NCBI GenBank assembly: GCA_038318565.1
Contig: JBBQCI010000080.1
Span: forward strand, 1-17,104
Direction: 5' to 3'
DNA length: 17,104 nt
From: UBA11346 sp038318565
GTDB taxonomy: Bacteria > Planctomycetota > UBA11346
Shown here one piece after another: positions 1 through 7,946 of this stretch (its first letter is position 1; each line of letters opens with the position of its first letter). The translations under genes were made by a program, and so were the position numbers. Below the pieces are notes generated by a model that saw only the letters and a list, made by a program, of their open reading frames with translations, made no database searches and was not told the origin of the DNA.

Positions 1-111
1 GCGCTTGCCGCCATCGGCAGCGCGGGCGACGGCAGTGAGTTCATCCCTGCACCGCCTGCGGTGCCTGAATACATCGGTCCAAGCTGGCCCGCGCCGGAGG
101 ACGGCAAGTGA
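1..111 (+). CDS. 3' end of an upstream gene, probably an ACIII subunit (ActE-like?)
   Basis: Frame 1 is open from the left edge to a TGA at 109-111 and gives the last 36 residues of a protein. The visible tail is Pro/Ala-rich with a PAPPAVPEYIGPSWPAPEDGK-like ending and contains no haem or metal motif, so it cannot be identified from its own sequence. Its stop overlaps the GTG start of actF (GTGA), which shows tight coupling. ACIII operons usually run actABCDEF, so the gene before actF is most likely the cytochrome subunit actE. A DUF3341 (ActD) tail is the alternative. The assignment rests on position only. Confidence 0.6.
   Translation, partial: ALAAIGSAGDGSEFIPAPPAVPEYIGPSWPAPEDGK
96..100 (+). 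promoter_or_regulatory. Shine-Dalgarno GGAGG deciding the actF start
   Basis: GGAGG lies 7 bases upstream of the GTG at 108. This supports the GTG start, which overlaps the preceding stop codon, over the internal ATG at 153. Confidence 0.7.
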
Positions 112-1322
112 GCTCGCACGTCAACCGTCTCGACCGGCTCAATACGCCGGTCATGCACGACTCAAAACTTGTCCCGGTCGCCTGGGCCGTCTGCGCCATC
201 GGCATCGCGGCATTCACGGCCTGCTTCTTTGTCGAAGGGGGAGCGCCACGGGCTTGGTCGTCACTGCTTGCCGGATTGATGCTGCCGCTGTGGCTAGCCG
301 TCGGCTCGATCTTCTTCCTCGCAGTCCATGCCCTGTGCGGAGCGCGCTGGACCGTGCCGCTGCAAAATGTCATGCAGGGGGTCGGAGCCGGCCTGCCGCT
401 TGCCATCCTTGCCCTGCTCGCGATCGGTTCATTCGGCATACCCTTCATCTATGAATGGGCGCACGGCAATCCCGCCCGCGACAGCCTGTTTCGCGACCCG
501 CATGGCAGCAAAGCTTTGTGGATGAGCGAGACGCGCTGGTTCGCCACCGTTGCCGCCATTCTCTGCGTCCTGCTGGTCCTGGCCCGCGGCCTGGCCCGGC
601 TTGGCACGGTTGTCGACGAAGCCGGCCGCGCCCGGCTGGTACGCTGGTCGGTCATCTCCCTGGTCCTGCTGGTTCCTACGTTCACCATGCTGATGTGGGA
701 CACCCTGCTGACCTTGCATGTACAGTGGGTCAGTGCGGTGTTCGGCGGCTATTGCCTGATCGCGGCGATCCACGCCTTCCTTGGCTGCACGGCCATCCTG
801 TTGGTCTGGCTGGGCCGTTCCGGCAAGGGGCTGCACCAAGTGGTCGCTCCGCACCTGCGCAAGGATCTCGCTACCTGGATGATCGCCTGGTCATGCATCG
901 TGGCCTACATCTCCTACGTCCAGTACACCATCATCGGCTTCGCCAACCTGGACGAAGAGACGTTCTGGTACCTGATGCGTGCTCAGCATGGCTATGGAAC
1001 CCAGGCCGTGGTTGAAGTCGTGCTGCGCTGCGCCATCCCCTTCACTCTGTTGATGAGCCAATCCCTGCGCACCAAACCGTGGGCTTTGAGCACCGCCGGT
1101 GTCTGCATCCTTTTCGGCAGCTGGCTGGAGATTCACTGGCTGATCATCCCGGCATTCTCCCCAAACCACTACCGTCATCCGGTCGGCCCCGAAGCCATGG
1201 TCGCGCTGGGCTTCCTGGCCGGTTCTTTCCTCCTTGCTGTCCGCTACTGGCGCCGTCGCGGCCTGGTGCCGTATGGCGACGTACGCCTGCTGCCTGCGAT
1301 CAATGCGGAGCACCTCCACTGA
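108..1322 (+). CDS. actF: ACIII quinol:cytochrome c oxidoreductase, membrane subunit ActF
   Basis: This 404-residue, almost wholly hydrophobic protein has about ten predicted membrane helices and no cofactor motif. It matches the NrfD-like polytopic subunit ActF of alternative complex III, the quinol-oxidising complex that replaces cytochrome bc1. Supporting signs are its length, its Trp/His-rich loops (for example FGSWLEIHWLIIPAFSPNH near residues 340-360), and its place just before a cytochrome c and cytochrome oxidase genes. GTG at 108 was chosen because of GGAGG 7 bases upstream and the GTGA overlap with the previous stop. The stop (TGA 1320-1322) shares its last base with the next ATG. 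In ACIII, ActF is a quinone-site membrane subunit that does not itself carry metal. Family and context agree well. The only doubt is whether it might be called ActC, but ActC is normally longer and lies upstream. Confidence 0.85.
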   Translation: MSSHVNRLDRLNTPVMHDSKLVPVAWAVCAIGIAAFTACFFVEGGAPRAWSSLLAGLMLPLWLAVGSIFFLAVHALCGARWTVPLQNVMQGVGAGLPLAILALLAIGSFGIPFIYEWAHGNPARDSLFRDPHGSKALWMSETRWFATVAAILCVLLVLARGLARLGTVVDEAGRARLVRWSVISLVLLVPTFTMLMWDTLLTLHVQWVSAVFGGYCLIAAIHAFLGCTAILLVWLGRSGKGLHQVVAPHLRKDLATWMIAWSCIVAYISYVQYTIIGFANLDEETFWYLMRAQHGYGTQAVVEVVLRCAIPFTLLMSQSLRTKPWALSTAGVCILFGSWLEIHWLIIPAFSPNHYRHPVGPEAMVALGFLAGSFLLAVRYWRRRGLVPYGDVRLLPAINAEHLH

Positions 1323-2233
1323 TGAGCCACCCCGCCCCCAACAAGGCCCGCGAGTTCTCCCATCCGCTTCTGTGGACGATCGGCGTCGTCGTATCCACCG
1401 CGGCTATGTCGTGGGTGTTCTTCCATTGGCTGTTCGTCGGCATGCAGCACGGACGTGACGCCGGCGTGGTCGATTTCGCACCTACCGAAACAGCCAAGCC
1501 GATCGATCATCCGGCCCTGATCGCTGACCGCTCTCAGGCGGTGCTGGATCGTGGCCAGCAAGTCTATCTCAAGAACTGCGCTTCGTGTCACGGTCCCAAT
1601 GGCGACCAGAACATGACCGGCTCAAATCCGGCTCCACGCAACTTCCACACCGAAGGCTATCATGCCGACTGGGGCGGTGGCCCGTATGGCTTCTACCTGA
1701 CCCTCACCAAGGGTTATGGCCAGGGGATGCCCGGTTTCGCCAACCTTGAGGCGTCCGATCGCTATGCTGTCACGCATTTTGTGCGCGAGGCCTGGCAGAA
1801 AGGCCAACCAGTCTATGTCGAGGATGACAAGCCGGCGATCAAGGCGCAGATTCCGCAGCCCGGCGCGATTGCTGATGGTCCGCGCACCCCGCCGTACTTG
1901 GTCGAACAGCACGAACGTCTGCACCCGCTGATGGCCGTCGCCGCGAACGAAGGTTCCCGACGCTCTGCAGCCGCCCGTTCCTGGCTGGTGCAGGCCGCCA
2001 GCGGGGCGGAAACAGCGGAACGTCTCCTGCTCAGGCGTGCCGCCAAGCTTCCCGAAGCTCGCGGCGGCTGGATCATCCAACTGCACGAGGCCGCCCATTC
2101 TGGTGATCGCGCTCGGGTCATCACCGTCCTCATCAGTGCCGATAGCGGCGATCCGTCGTTTGCACTTGAGCCCGCCGTCAGCATCGACGCTGCCGCTGGC
2201 GTGCTTCTTGATGCCGCTGGGCAGAAGGTCTGA
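1322..2233 (+). CDS. Membrane-anchored monohaem cytochrome c with a long C-terminal extension
   Basis: The 303-residue protein has an N-terminal membrane anchor (about residues 15-40) followed by one class I cytochrome c domain. The haem-binding motif is CASCH at residues 86-90, and the likely axial Met is M136 in GQGMPGF. Residues after about 165 form an Ala/Arg/Leu-rich, probably helical tail of about 138 residues that carries no second CXXCH and is not part of a standard cytochrome c. The start ATG at 1322 overlaps the actF stop by one base, and ctaC begins 2 bases after its stop. CoxII in this cluster lacks the fused haem c domain seen in caa3 oxidases. This anchored cytochrome is therefore a good candidate for the wire between ACIII and CuA (inference). 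It could also be the ActE of this lineage. Confidence 0.88.
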   Translation: MSHPAPNKAREFSHPLLWTIGVVVSTAAMSWVFFHWLFVGMQHGRDAGVVDFAPTETAKPIDHPALIADRSQAVLDRGQQVYLKNCASCHGPNGDQNMTGSNPAPRNFHTEGYHADWGGGPYGFYLTLTKGYGQGMPGFANLEASDRYAVTHFVREAWQKGQPVYVEDDKPAIKAQIPQPGAIADGPRTPPYLVEQHERLHPLMAVAANEGSRRSAAARSWLVQAASGAETAERLLLRRAAKLPEARGGWIIQLHEAAHSGDRARVITVLISADSGDPSFALEPAVSIDAAAGVLLDAAGQKV

Positions 2234-2235
2234 AC

Positions 2236-3357
2236 ATGCTCCGTACGATCCTCGCCATGCTTCTGCTGTTCTGCGTGGCTCTGCCGGCCGCCGAGACTGC
2301 CGTTCCGACTCCCGGCCAGGTCGATGGCTACGTCAAGCTGTTCAACCAGGATCTTTATGCGTTGAAGGGACCCAAAGGCTCGGTCGCCACCCCGATCACC
2401 GGTGCTTTCGACGCACCAGCCAGCGACATCGCCCGTGATGTCAATACAGGTACCCGGTTCAGCTTCCTGGTGTTCCTGCCATTCCTGATCCTGCCGCAGG
2501 TCCTGCTGGTGTGGATCATCTGGAAGTATCGCAAGAAGGACGACGGCCGGGCTCCGGCCACATTCACTGGTAACCACAAGCTGGAACTGGTGTGGACGGC
2601 CATCCCGTGCGTCGCCTTGGTGATTGTCGGCATTCCGATGACGGATCTGCTGGTCAAGATGGAGGCGCCTCCGGCTGATCAGCGTCGGGACATGGTGGTC
2701 GAGGTACGCGGTAAAAGCTTCGCCTGGGACTATAAGTATCAGCGCCTCGGCGGTGCTGGCGTGACCCGCCGTGAGGAGCAGTTCGAGATCGGCCAGGATG
2801 TGGTCGGTGCCCAGGAGCCGTTGGTGATGGTCAAGGATCGTCGCGTGATCATGAACATGACGAGCAACGACGTGAACCACGCGTGGTGGATACCTGCCTT
2901 CGGGGTCAAGAAGGACGTGATTAAGGGCCGCTACACCAACGTCTGGTTCACCCCGGATACGCTGGGTTTCTTCAAGGGCCAATGCGCTGAACTGTGCGGT
3001 CAGGGACACGGCATCATGCTGATCAGCGGCTTAGTCGTCGGTGAGGATGACTTTGCCGTATGGACCGAGGCCCAGCGCCACCGCGGCGATACGGTTCGCA
3101 TCTGGTCGGCCATTTCGGCCAAGGATGTGGACGCCAAGAATCTTGACGAGGCAGTGGAGACATACTTGAAGAAGGGCGCCGATCCGTGGCGCCAGTTCGC
3201 CCTGCGCTACTGGGTGGCCAGCAACTTCGCGTCGCTGGCGCGCAAGCCCGCTGAACTCCGTGGCGACGCCCTGGCCGGGGCCATCCTGTCCCGTCGTGCG
3301 CAACTTGAGACCGTGATCAACCGTCATGGCGCGGCGCCTGCCGCCGCCGCGAACTGA
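2236..3357 (+). CDS. ctaC: Cytochrome c oxidase subunit II (CuA) with C-terminal extension
   Basis: The 373-residue protein has a signal peptide (residues 1-19, ending in LPAAE), two membrane helices (about 73-96 and 117-139) and a periplasmic cupredoxin domain. A complete CuA site is visible: H215 in NHAWW, then C250, E252, C254, H258 and M261 in the CAELCGQGHGIM motif. The aromatic FAWDYKY stretch (162-168) corresponds to the electron-entry region. It has no CXXCH, so this is not a caa3-type fused subunit. After about residue 278 a helical tail of about 95 residues follows, which ordinary CoxII proteins lack. A GAAGG lies about 7 bases before the ATG. The gene sits 2 bases after the cytochrome c gene and 10 bases before ctaD. 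Confidence 0.96.
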   Translation: MLRTILAMLLLFCVALPAAETAVPTPGQVDGYVKLFNQDLYALKGPKGSVATPITGAFDAPASDIARDVNTGTRFSFLVFLPFLILPQVLLVWIIWKYRKKDDGRAPATFTGNHKLELVWTAIPCVALVIVGIPMTDLLVKMEAPPADQRRDMVVEVRGKSFAWDYKYQRLGGAGVTRREEQFEIGQDVVGAQEPLVMVKDRRVIMNMTSNDVNHAWWIPAFGVKKDVIKGRYTNVWFTPDTLGFFKGQCAELCGQGHGIMLISGLVVGEDDFAVWTEAQRHRGDTVRIWSAISAKDVDAKNLDEAVETYLKKGADPWRQFALRYWVASNFASLARKPAELRGDALAGAILSRRAQLETVINRHGAAPAAAAN

Positions 3358-3367
3358 GGCTGTTTCC

Positions 3368-5047
3368 ATGAGCGATTCTCCAATGCCGCCGATCAAGCGC
3401 TACACCGGCGTGATGGATTGGTTGACCACGGTCGACCATAAGAAAATCGGGTTGATGTACTTCTGGTTCGTCATCATCAGTGCCCTGATCGGTGGCGCGA
3501 TGGCTGGTGCGATCCGCGTACAGCTGGCCATGCCTGGTGCCACGGTTGAGGCCTTGCAGGAGGCTGCGCTCAACGGTACCGCAGCGGTCAGCCTGTTCTC
3601 GGACGCCAACGGCCTGTTCGGCGATCGTCATCTCTACAACGAAATGGTCACCATGCATGCCAGCATGATGATCTTCTTCGTTCTGATCCCGGGATTCATT
3701 GGCTTCTCGAACTACATCGTGCCCCTGATGATTGGCGCCCGGGACATGGCTTTCCCCAAGTTGAATGCCTTGGGTTTCTGGCTGCTTGTCCCGGCTGCCG
3801 TCCTACAGCTGTCCAGCTTCTTCGTCGTCGGCGGCGCAGCTGCGTCCGGGTGGACTGCGTATCCGCCGCTGTCGCTCAAGGCCGCCAGTGCAGGTCCCGG
3901 CCAGGACATGTGGATCCTTGGTGTCCACCTCGCCGGCGTGTCGTCGATCCTCGCCGCGGTCAATTTCATCGTGACGATCATCTCGTTGCGGGTGAAGGAG
4001 ATGACCTGGATGAAGATGCCGCTGTTCGTCTGGGCTACCTTCTTCGTCGCCATCATCCAGCTGGTCGCGACCCCGGTGCTGGCCGCGGCGGTGACGATGA
4101 TCCTGATGGATCGCAACTTCGGCACCACCTTCACACTCGCCAGCCAGGGCGGCGATCCGGTGCTGTACCAGCACATCTTCTGGTTCTACAGCCATCCGGC
4201 CGTCTACATCATGATCCTGCCCGGCTTCGGCGCGATCAGCCACGTCATCGCGGCGTTCAGCCACAAGCGTGTGTTCGGCTACCTGGGCATGGTACTTGCC
4301 GTTGGCGTCATCAGCTTCATCGGTTTCCTGGTCTGGGCCCATCACATGTTCACGGTCGGCATGCCGACCTGGCTTCAAGCGTTCTTCATGTATGCCTCGC
4401 TGGTCATCGCGGTGCCCACCGGCATCAAGGTGTTCAGCTGGCTGGCTACCATGTGGGGTGGCACCATCCGGTTCACCGCGGCAATGAAGTTTGCCGCTGG
4501 ATTCATCAGCATGTTCGTGTTCGGCGGCATCGGCGGCCTGCTGCTTGCCCTGACCCCGATCGACATGTCGATGCACGATACCTACTTCGTAGTTGGCCAC
4601 TTCCACATGGCGATGGTCGGTGGGTCGGTGATGCTATTGTTTTCTATGACTTACTTCTGGTGGCCGAAGATGTCCGGCCGCATGCTCTGCGAAAAGCAGG
4701 GTACGTGGATCTTCTGGCTGATGCTGATTGGCATCCTGTTGGCATTCATGACTATGCATGTCAGCGGTGCACTGGGCATGGCCCGCCGCGTGCCGGTCTA
4801 CTACAAGGACTTCATGCTGCTGAACCACATCACCACGTTCGGCTACGTCCTGACGTTCGTTGCCTCGGTGTGGTTCGTGATCGACCTGATCCGCAGTTAT
4901 GGCCGACCCAAGGTGACCGAGGACGATCCGTGGCACATCAATCACATTCAGCAGTCGTTCGAGTGGGCGACCAGCTGCCCGCCGCCGGTCTACAACTTTG
5001 AGCACACCCCGCCCATCCCGGTGATCGATCAGATGGGCAAGCACTGA
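3368..5047 (+). CDS. ctaD: Cytochrome c oxidase subunit I, A2-type haem-copper oxidase
   Basis: The 559-residue, roughly 12-helix catalytic subunit reduces O2 to water and pumps protons. Visible ligands are H97 (TMHAS, haem a), H276 and the crosslink Tyr Y280 (HPAVY), H325/H326 (AHHMF, CuB), and H411 (haem a3) and H413 (haem a) in GHFHMAM. K354 (GIKVFSW) is the K-channel lysine. The usual D-channel glutamate in HPEVY is Ala here, and the preceding residues are Y274-S275. The YSHPxVY pattern defines A2-type oxidases such as those of Rhodothermus and Thermus. The start at 3368 (MSDSPMPP) was chosen because it gives the usual CoxI N-terminus leading into the WLTTVDHKKIG motif. The upstream ATG at 3326 would lie inside ctaC. 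A GAGG precedes it by about 8 bases. It is followed 4 bases later by ctaA. Confidence 0.98.
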   Translation: MSDSPMPPIKRYTGVMDWLTTVDHKKIGLMYFWFVIISALIGGAMAGAIRVQLAMPGATVEALQEAALNGTAAVSLFSDANGLFGDRHLYNEMVTMHASMMIFFVLIPGFIGFSNYIVPLMIGARDMAFPKLNALGFWLLVPAAVLQLSSFFVVGGAAASGWTAYPPLSLKAASAGPGQDMWILGVHLAGVSSILAAVNFIVTIISLRVKEMTWMKMPLFVWATFFVAIIQLVATPVLAAAVTMILMDRNFGTTFTLASQGGDPVLYQHIFWFYSHPAVYIMILPGFGAISHVIAAFSHKRVFGYLGMVLAVGVISFIGFLVWAHHMFTVGMPTWLQAFFMYASLVIAVPTGIKVFSWLATMWGGTIRFTAAMKFAAGFISMFVFGGIGGLLLALTPIDMSMHDTYFVVGHFHMAMVGGSVMLLFSMTYFWWPKMSGRMLCEKQGTWIFWLMLIGILLAFMTMHVSGALGMARRVPVYYKDFMLLNHITTFGYVLTFVASVWFVIDLIRSYGRPKVTEDDPWHINHIQQSFEWATSCPPPVYNFEHTPPIPVIDQMGKH

Positions 5048-5051
5048 CGTC

Positions 5052-6188
5052 ATGGAAGCCATCACCGCGCCGCAGCAGCTGAGCGTGGCCCCCACCGCGC
5101 CTCGCGCGGTGCTGGCGGGATGGCTCACGTTCCTGCTCGCTGGCATTTTCTGCCTGAACACCGCGGGTGGTTGGGTTCGCCTGAGCGGAGCCGGTGTGGC
5201 CATCCCCCACTGGCCGGTGATCGAACTGGAAGGGGGTCGCAAGACCCTGTTGCCACCGATGAACGACATAGGTTGGCAGGCTGCCCACCAAGCCTGGGCC
5301 GGGCATCAGGCTGTACTGCAGGCCAAGATTGCCGCAGGCGAGATCCATAGCGCAGCGGTCGGTCGTCAACCGGAGTCGATTGTGGCCTTCCGTGCGATGT
5401 TCCTGACTGAGTGGTTCCATCGCCTGTTGGCTGCTGTGATCGGACTGCTCGCTCTTGCCTGTCTCGGAACCATCCTGGCAGATCCCGCCCTGCGCCGACG
5501 GGTGGGTATTCCCATGGCCATCGCGGTGGTGCTGATCGGGGCCCAGGCAGGCATCGGTGCTGCATTGATCGGACAGGGTACGTCGACCCGCTGGCTGTTC
5601 CTCCATCAGGGCAATGCGGCGCTCATTCTCGCCTGCGTGCTGGTAAGCATCCTGCGTCTGCTTCAGGGCGGTGAACCAAACAGGAACCGGCAGACCGGCG
5701 TCGGACTGCCAACCCTGTTGCTTGGTGTCGTGCTTGGCACGTGGTGCATGCTCATGCTCGGAGGCATGCTTGCTTCCAGCCGTCACCATCTGCCTGATGG
5801 CGGGATCCTTGGCCTCGGAGCCGGTCCTGCCTGGTGGTCGGCAGCGTCGATGGCGACCAATCTGCTTGATAATGCGAGTCTGCACCACATTGCCCATCGC
5901 ATCGGAGCCCTCCTGGTCGCAGCCGGCGTGATTGCTGCCGTAGTCGTGGCGCATCGCCGTGGCGTACCTGAGCGGGCCCGCCTCGCGCTGTCGGTCGCCG
6001 GTACATTCGTTGCCCTGCAGGCAGTGCTGGGCATCGCCGCCGCTGTGATGCCAGCGGGCGAGATCACGGTGCCCCTCGCCCATCTATTCCTGGGACACGT
6101 CCTGTTCCTGACCCTGGTGTTGGCGTGGTACGATCTGCGGCAGGGCGTTCAGGATCAGTCCATTTCTACGCAGGCAGCAACGGTATGA
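5052..6188 (+). CDS. ctaA: Haem A synthase (CtaA/COX15 family)
   Basis: The 378-residue protein has eight predicted membrane helices in two four-helix halves. It oxidises the C8 methyl of haem O to a formyl group, giving haem A for the oxidase. Family motifs are GGWVRLSGAG near residues 39-48, E120/H123 in EWFHRLL, H185 in HQGNAA, H279/H282 in HHIAHRIG, and H344/H349 in AHLFLGH. The His residues are the expected haem ligands of the two halves. The first periplasmic loop has no Cys pair, so it resembles the COX15-like, cysteine-free type rather than the Bacillus type. The start is 4 bases after the ctaD stop. The stop overlaps the ctaB start by ATGA at 6185-6188. Confidence 0.95.
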   Translation: MEAITAPQQLSVAPTAPRAVLAGWLTFLLAGIFCLNTAGGWVRLSGAGVAIPHWPVIELEGGRKTLLPPMNDIGWQAAHQAWAGHQAVLQAKIAAGEIHSAAVGRQPESIVAFRAMFLTEWFHRLLAAVIGLLALACLGTILADPALRRRVGIPMAIAVVLIGAQAGIGAALIGQGTSTRWLFLHQGNAALILACVLVSILRLLQGGEPNRNRQTGVGLPTLLLGVVLGTWCMLMLGGMLASSRHHLPDGGILGLGAGPAWWSAASMATNLLDNASLHHIAHRIGALLVAAGVIAAVVVAHRRGVPERARLALSVAGTFVALQAVLGIAAAVMPAGEITVPLAHLFLGHVLFLTLVLAWYDLRQGVQDQSISTQAATV

Positions 6189-7078
6189 GTCTCGCATCCT
6201 TCGGCATGGATCTGCTGCGGCTGGCCAAGTTTCGCATCACGTTGGTGGCGGTGTTCACCGGTTATGCGGCTGTCGCGGTGCATGGCACGTACGCCACGGA
6301 CATCGGCTATCTGTGGCCGCTGATCATCGCCTTGTTCACCACTGGGGCGTCGGCCAACGCGCTCAATCAATTGTTCGAGCGCGAGAAGGACGCAACCATG
6401 TCCCGTACCCGTCAGCGCCGTCCGCTGCCGGCGGGCCGTATCGGCGTGGTGACCGCGGTAACCTTCTCTCTGTGCATGATCGGCATTGCTGTCTTCCTGG
6501 AGTTGTGGTTCTACAACAGCTGGCTAGCCGTGATCTGCTCGCTGGTGACGGTCATCTACTATGCCTTCATCTATACCTTATGGCTGAAGCCGCGGTATTG
6601 GATCGCGACGGTCATTGGCGGCGTGCCAGGCGCGATGGGCCCGATGATCGCCTGGGCGGCGATCGACAACGCCTTACCCCTCGCCCCCTGGGCCCTCTTT
6701 ACGCTCATTTTCCTGTGGACCCCACCGCATGTCTGGGCGCTGGCGATCCGCTTGAAGGATGACTATGCCCGGGCCGGGATTCCGATGCTGCCGGTGGTCC
6801 GGGGCATCGATGCGACGACCAAGCAGATGCTGATCTACGGCGTGATCCTGGTGCTCTTCACCGTCGCCCTGCCACTGCTGCCGGCCTTCAGCCGCAGCTG
6901 GATCTATCTGGCCCTCGCCTGTCTGCTGGGCGCCGTATTTTTAGTGTGGTGCGTTCTGGTACACGTCCGTCGCCCGGTGCCGCCGACCATGCCTCTTTTT
7001 AGATTCACCATCATTCATCTGTCGTTGCTGTTCCTGGCCCTGATCGTTGATGCGTTCGTGTTTGGATCAGCCGTATGA
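6185..7078 (+). CDS. ctaB: Haem O synthase (protohaem IX farnesyltransferase, CtaB/COX10)
   Basis: The 297-residue membrane prenyltransferase of the UbiA superfamily adds a farnesyl group to haem B, the step before CtaA. The first Asp-rich motif appears as NQLFEREKDATMSRT, followed by RRPLPAGRI. The signature LWTPPHVWALAIR...DYARAGIPMLPVV appears in the middle of the protein. Both are diagnostic of COX10. About nine membrane helices are expected. It overlaps ctaA upstream and ctaG downstream by four bases each (ATGA), so the three genes are translationally coupled. The protein is of normal length and all motif residues are present. Confidence 0.96.
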   Translation: MSLASFGMDLLRLAKFRITLVAVFTGYAAVAVHGTYATDIGYLWPLIIALFTTGASANALNQLFEREKDATMSRTRQRRPLPAGRIGVVTAVTFSLCMIGIAVFLELWFYNSWLAVICSLVTVIYYAFIYTLWLKPRYWIATVIGGVPGAMGPMIAWAAIDNALPLAPWALFTLIFLWTPPHVWALAIRLKDDYARAGIPMLPVVRGIDATTKQMLIYGVILVLFTVALPLLPAFSRSWIYLALACLLGAVFLVWCVLVHVRRPVPPTMPLFRFTIIHLSLLFLALIVDAFVFGSAV

Positions 7079-7746
7079 GCACTATCGCCATGTCGAAATG
7101 GAAGCTGGCCCTGCTGGTCGCCGGATTGCCATTGACCATGGCTGCACTGGCGTTCTTCGTCATGCCCAAGTTGTATTCGTTGTGGTGTACGATCAGCGGC
7201 ACAGGACTGGCTCCGAACAATGCCATGGTCGCCGTCGCCCCGGACGCCCCCAGTGGCCGGTTCGTCGAGGTGTTCTTCGAGAGCAAGGTCTATGACAACC
7301 TGCCGGTCCGTTTCTGGTGCGACGAGCCATCGGTGCAGGTCGAGGTCGGCCGCGAGGCGATGAACACGTACTACCTTGAAAACACGGGATCCAAGCCGCT
7401 GCATATCCGCCCGGTCCACCAAGTTAGTCCGATCAGTGCGACCCCGCATTTCGGCATGCGCCTGTGCTTCTGCTTTAATGATCAGGTGATCCAGCCGGGC
7501 GAGCGAAAAGAATTCCCGGTGGCGTTCACCTTCTCACCCAAACTGGATCCACGCACCTCGACGGTGTCGGTGTGCTACAGCCTGTTCTCGATCAACCCGG
7601 ATTCGCCACGTTCGGCTGACCAGATCCGCATCCAGAAGCAGATTGAGGAGGCCGGTGGAGTCGTCTCCCCGGGATTCAGGATCATGAGTGAGTCCGAGAT
7701 CGATCGCATGAAACAGGACGAAGCTCGGGAGAAAATCAAGCCATGA
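7075..7746 (+). CDS. ctaG: Cytochrome c oxidase CuB assembly protein Cox11 (CtaG)
   Basis: The 223-residue protein is anchored by one N-terminal helix (about residues 10-30), with a periplasmic immunoglobulin-like domain. It delivers copper to the CuB site of CoxI. The copper ligands are present: C131 and C133 in the CFCF motif, and C38 after the anchor in the YSLWC context. PGERKEFPVAF and the VCYSLF strand also match the family. It overlaps ctaB by ATGA and the following 55-codon gene by ATGA. A tail of about 40 charged residues (EIDRMKQDEAREKIKP) continues past the usual end of the domain. Cox11 is best known from proteobacteria and mitochondria, and here it serves an ACIII-linked A2 oxidase. 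Confidence 0.94.
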   Translation: MSTIAMSKWKLALLVAGLPLTMAALAFFVMPKLYSLWCTISGTGLAPNNAMVAVAPDAPSGRFVEVFFESKVYDNLPVRFWCDEPSVQVEVGREAMNTYYLENTGSKPLHIRPVHQVSPISATPHFGMRLCFCFNDQVIQPGERKEFPVAFTFSPKLDPRTSTVSVCYSLFSINPDSPRSADQIRIQKQIEEAGGVVSPGFRIMSESEIDRMKQDEAREKIKP

Positions 7747-7910
7747 GTGATGCCCGTCTGGATCCTAATCGGCTCGGCCTCGCCATCGGCGCCGGCCTGC
7801 TCGTCTTCATCATCGTCCTGATGCTGGTCTTCAGTCGCCATGGGCTCCCCAAAGACCCCAAGGAATGGCGACGCATTGAACAGCAGCGTTCTGCAACCGA
7901 AGCCAAATGA
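7743..7910 (+). CDS. Small single-pass membrane protein between ctaG and ctaE
   Basis: The 55-codon gene starts at an ATG overlapping the ctaG stop (ATGA). The protein has a short charged N-terminus, one strongly hydrophobic helix (about residues 11-30, AIGAGLLVFIIVLMLVF) and a basic/acidic tail (KDPKEWRRIEQQR). I do not recognise a named family. Small one-helix proteins are common between ctaG and ctaE in other bacteria (CoxF-like), so an assembly or accessory subunit of the oxidase is likely. This is inference from position and topology. Codon use and coupling look like those of the neighbours, which supports a real gene. Confidence 0.75.
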   Translation: MSDARLDPNRLGLAIGAGLLVFIIVLMLVFSRHGLPKDPKEWRRIEQQRSATEAK

Positions 7911-7946
7911 CCTTCTCTGCATGGGCCCCAACCTGTGAGTTCTGAC

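Noticed and set aside
5..454. Arg-rich reading frame at the left edge
   Set aside because: It is a shadow of actF in another frame, with composition typical of off-frame high-GC translation.
1079..1321. Upstream extension of the cytochrome c frame
   Set aside because: It lies inside actF, and the ATG at 1322 overlaps the actF stop and gives a proper membrane anchor.
3803..4606. Long minus-strand reading frame opposite ctaD
   Set aside because: It has a His/Asp/Glu-rich low-complexity composition caused by the antisense of a membrane protein. CoxI on the other strand has all catalytic residues.
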